A DNA stretch of 64,000 nucleotides from Hippasteria phrygiana (taxonomy: Eukaryota; Echinodermata; Asteroidea; Valvatida; Goniasteridae): positions 124,001 through 188,000 of the forward strand of contig JAZGUH010000280.1 in the NCBI GenBank assembly GCA_037893225.1, read 5' to 3'. Under the pieces are notes generated by a model that worked only from the letters and a program-made list of their open reading frames with translations, was not told the origin of the DNA and did not search any database. The translations under genes and the position numbers were made by a program. Shown here in pieces: positions 60,561 to 64,000 of the stretch; position 1 is the first letter of the stretch; every line of letters starts with the position of its first letter.

Positions 60561-62639
60561 GCACCAGCCTGCACGCAACCAGAGCGCTTCAGATCAAGGG
60601 CACCACTCTGAATTCCAACGGTCGGACATTTTGAAATAAACTGGCATCCCCGAAATAATGTTGTCAATGATTCTCAGACAAACGGCACAATTTCAAGAGA
60701 TCGTCAGGTACCTTAATATTTCTACTTTTTAAAGATCTTTCCAACTGCATCAATTTTAGGATGAACGCTTTTTGTAGCCTAATTGGGCTCTTTAACCTAT
60801 AAAATAAAAAACCTTGAGGGGACTGTTTGCTAAGCAAATTGCTAAGAAATTTTGTTTGAGGTTACATCATAGAGTGCTCCTTTAAAGTATAGATTTTGTG
60901 AAAAGGGACTCTGTACTAACTAATAGATAATGTTTTCAACTTTAAATTACAGTTAATTGTATGTAAAAAAGATGTTTTACTTTTCCCATAAAACTTGATT
61001 AAGTAATTGTACTGAAATCCAATATGGCCACCATTACCATGGCAACAGCGGATTCGCGGACAGTGTTTTTTGTTGTAAATTCTGAAGACAATATATTGGT
61101 GATAATACATTTTTAAAAAAAGGGAAAAAAAAAACAAAAAAAAGTAGTCTGCTTAGTTAACAGTCCCCTTAAGCCCTTCCTCTCCAACAGCTTGTGTGTT
61201 TCAACCTGAAACTCGATAGGTTTTTGATAGGTAGGGTAGTTGGCTCCACTTTGGCACCGAGAGAGGGAGGGTTAAGGGCAATATCTCCCTTTAACCTCAT
61301 TTCAGAAAACACTAAAAGCTAAATGACGTCATAAATAAATTATGTACTTGGAAAGGTGCAACAAGTACCAAACTTATCAGAAAAAAAAAGTAAACTTCAA
61401 ATTCAAAACGTAAGGAATTAAGGAATTTTCATGATAAATTGTGCTTTCAAAAAATCATCTATTTCTTGTTCCACTATTGACTTTTGTTGTTCCTAACATA
61501 AAATATCAATATGAAACTAACAAAAAAAACCTAAATTTGAACAATTGAAACTGTGACAGGATTCCAAAATCTCAATTTCTTCAATAACAGTTTTTGAAAA
61601 ACTGAAGAAAAAAAGTACACGATATAAAAATACATAGTTTCTCTTTACAGAATTTGCGAAAATGTTTTTTTTGGGGAAAACTTAAAAAGCATTCACGTGA
61701 GCATCCATGCCGTACTTAAAACAATACGTCAGTGTACGCAATGTACATACGTTATGACAATGTACTTGTATTATAATCACAGTGAGATTAAAATTTGTGC
61801 ACGCAAATATATGCATTTAGCACTATAAATCACCGCCATAAATAAAATCTTATAAGCCTCAAGATAAATTGACACATTTCCTTTCAGTTTCTGAACTCTA
61901 CCTACATGAAAAACAAAACATTGTTTCCATTAAAAATAAAAATGAAAAACCCAGGTTTTAACTTTTTTTACACAAATAAGCTCCCTTAACCCAATTTTAC
62001 ATACTGCAGTTTTAAGTCAAATAATAATCACAACGGATAACAAAATATATAATTGATTATTGAGGATAAAACGCTACACCTTATTTCCTCAGCAAATAAG
62101 GAACCATCAGATCAACACAATCAAAACTGAAAGTGAATGACACCTCTATACAATATCTTTTACATTAAATGGAAAAGGTACAAAAGTGTAATAGATTTAT
62201 GTACACGGCAAGTTAAAAGTGAAAGGCAACGTATAATGCAAATTATTACTAAAATAAATATTCAAGTTTTGTTTTAAACTTCAATTCGTGTTAAAACGAG
62301 ATAAAAAACAATTACAGCTTGTGAGAAACTGTCAAACAGAAAAAAAATATTTAGAAAAAAAATAATAAACTAAAAAGGTTGGAAAATTCCTGTTTATACC
62401 AAGTTGATTGAAAAGGAAAATGTGTGTAAAGTTTGTGAAAATTAATCTTTATGGTTTAAAAATTAGTCATAACTGCTAAAATAGCAAAGTTATGGCTGTT
62501 TTCTTGCCCACTTTTACATCAAACAGGAAAGTTGTTTGTTACAAGAACAAATGGCACTCATACACACAGCTGTTCAGGGAAAGTTCGGATAGAGTTTTCT
62601 CAAAATATTATGAATAATTAATAATTTGGGAGGCTAATC

Positions 62640-62965
62640 ATCCTTACTCGCAGCTGGGGTGCTGAATTGTGAAGGACGCGGCTACAACGTGGTAGAGTCG
62701 CTGGCACGTAAAGGCGCCTCTGGCAGCCGGCCACATCGACCCATATATGACCATGGAGCACAGCCAGAGATCGAAAGATTTTTCCGGAGGGAGGAATGCT
62801 GGAGGATCCGGAGAAAAACCCTCGTTGCACAGGAGAGAACCAACGCACAACTCTACTCACATATGTCCGAGTCAGGAATCGAACCCGGGCGACATTGGTG
62901 AGAGGCGAGCGCTTTACGCACAAGCCACCCATGCTACCAATAATGGTGACACATGAATTTGATAG
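62640..62965 (-). mobile_element. tRNA-derived SINE (minus orientation)
   Basis: On the minus strand the head has GGGTGGCTTGTGCGTAAAGC and CCCGGGTTCGATTCCTGAC (A/B boxes), then GGGTTTTTCTCCGGATCCTCC, a block common in the central domain of marine metazoan SINEs. The 129-codon minus frame 62618-63007 lies in this element. Confidence 0.72.
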
Positions 62966-63049
62966 CACCATTAGAAAGATCCGAACAAGCTCTTTCTGTT
63001 GGTACAAGGATCATATATGAACGGTGAAACATGGTGAAACATCTCCCGG

Positions 63050-63245
63050 GGGATTTATGGTGCTTGGGCAAGACACTTTACTACAATTGCCTCTCTCCAC
63101 CCAGGAGTATAAATGGGTACCTGTGAGGGTAGAGAACAGACTGCGCTGATCTCGATCTGCTGCATAGAACCGATCTCATGGCCTGATAACCAGGGGTAAC
63201 AACTGTGAAATGCTTTGAGACATTTGTATAAAGCGCTATGTAAAC
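63050..63245 (+). mobile_element. SINE body and 3' end (plus orientation)
   Basis: GGGCAAGACACTTTACTAC, GGAGTATAAATGGGTACCTG and terminal AAAGCGCTATGTAAA are the common body and tail of the family at 19741, 56050 and 59440. No tRNA head is visible. Confidence 0.7.
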
Positions 63246-63487
63246 ACCACATTATTGTTTGAATGCTCTGGTGTGTGGTTTCCTTGTCGAGTAAACTCAA
63301 CATTGGTAAGCAACAGGGGTGCTGTGGCTTGTCGAATAAACTCGACATTAATAAGGAAAAGGGAAAAGATGAACACGTTTTCTATGAGGTTGTGTTCAAG
63401 ATGTTGATTTTGGTGTCAATACTCTAATGGTTGTCTGCAATCTAAGAGGTGCTAACTGCATATCAATAGTTCTTATGGCCGTCAAAT

Positions 63488-64000
63488 TTAGTTACCAAAC
63501 AAAGCTACATTGTCGGACACCAGGTTGGTCGGGATTCTACCCAGGGATTTCCTTGGTGGCTTCTTCTGGGTCGAGGAGGGGTTGGGGGAGGGACTCAGGA
63601 GGGCTAGCCTGGTACTCAGGGGAGTCAACGGCTTGTTCTCTTTGCCAAGACCTGACGCCACCTTGACGGAGCTCGTCAGGGGCGTGGGTGGAGTGCCCTG
63701 AAGCCCAGCGGCTTCCGGCTTAGCATCAAGCTTGGTCTTAGAATGCGAGGCGCTTAGTGTGCGAGGTGATTTTACGTAGCTCTGAGTGACAGGGGAGAGT
63801 CTTTTATTCTCGGAATCAATGAGCAGATTGCTTTGGGCTTTCTTGCTAAGATGCTTGGTTTGCTTAGAGCCACTGTTGATGATTTTTTCCGGGATTGATT
63901 TAGCTTCGGGAGTGCTTAGGGGATGCTTGTGGCTGCCGTTGGCTTTTCTCTTATGTGTTTGGACAGATTTAGAGGAGGGACTTTGAGTGGCATTGTCGCT
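63488..64000 (-). CDS. 3' terminal coding exon of an unidentified Ser/Pro/Lys-rich protein (partial)
   Basis: One frame is open on the minus strand from the window edge to TAA at 63488-63490, 170 codons without a start, so the gene begins beyond 64000. The peptide is basic, rich in Ser, Pro and Lys and predicted disordered. It has about nine SP or TP dipeptides (such as LSTPEAK, RLSPVTQ, VKSPRT, GTPPTP) and a KENKP motif followed by an RLAL box, features of cell-cycle-regulated substrates of CDKs and APC/C. It ends RIPTNLVSDNVALFGN. I do not recognise the family. The same DNA gives a shorter plus-strand frame that looks less protein-like. Confidence 0.65.
   Translation of the reverse strand, partial: SDNATQSPSSKSVQTHKRKANGSHKHPLSTPEAKSIPEKIINSGSKQTKHLSKKAQSNLLIDSENKRLSPVTQSYVKSPRTLSASHSKTKLDAKPEAAGLQGTPPTPLTSSVKVASGLGKENKPLTPLSTRLALLSPSPNPSSTQKKPPRKSLGRIPTNLVSDNVALFGN

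Larger units (their letters stand above)
58529..63487. other. Intergenic stretch with SINEs, otherwise AT-rich
   Basis: Between the GAREM start and the stop codon of the next minus-strand gene. It contains SINEs at 59440, 62640 and 63050, an AAAT microsatellite at about 60290-60320, and a 26-bp tandem duplication at 60509-60560. Open frames up to 135 codons (58952-59359, plus) lack any recognisable family. It presumably holds the GAREM promoter. Confidence 0.5.

Noticed and set aside
62618..63007. 129-codon minus-strand frame
   Set aside because: It covers a tRNA-derived SINE with A and B boxes.

Overview
This is a eukaryotic, AT-rich, intron-rich and repeat-dense window. It holds no bacterial or viral gene organisation and no rRNA or intact tRNA gene. 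The conserved genes are animal genes. The mix of short tRNA-derived SINEs, many fold-back MITEs and frequent AGGCCTA-type words suggests a marine deuterostome, most likely an echinoderm (perhaps a sea star). The species guess is inference, not proof.

Layout: 1-2.8 kb is AT-rich with no recognisable gene. 2.8-10.85 kb is a tandem satellite of about 305 bp x 27 copies, with two monomer types that often alternate. 10.87-11.63 kb is a head-to-head pair of tRNA-derived SINEs. 11.6-18.2 kb is non-coding with a SINE, a tandem duplication and fold-back elements. 18.28-38.82 kb is one minus-strand gene, a TCF23/TCF24-type bHLH factor: exon 1 at 38.2-38.8 kb carries the bHLH, and a small last exon at 18.3 kb encodes the family-typical KWPMRSRLY tail, so the intron is about 19.9 kb. 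At 41.49-41.57 kb lies the first coding exon (minus) of an unidentified membrane or secreted protein with a YY1-type motif over its start codon. 42.8-49.2 kb is packed with MITEs and nested repeats. 49.3-58.5 kb is a ten-exon minus-strand gene encoding a GAREM-type adaptor (CABIT domain, proline-rich and tyrosine-motif linker, C-terminal SAM), with a CAG/CAA-rich tract in intron 1. 58.5-63.5 kb is SINE-rich intergenic sequence. 63.49-64.0 kb is the 3' end of a further minus-strand coding exon (Ser/Pro/Lys-rich, KEN motif) that runs off the window.

Every gene I can support is on the minus strand. TCF24-like is a putative nuclear regulator. GAREM is a cytoplasmic adaptor linking receptor tyrosine kinases to GRB2/MAPK signalling. 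Nothing indicates that they act together. The rest of the window is mostly a record of mobile-element activity, including one nested insertion whose empty site is preserved in a second copy 14 kb away.
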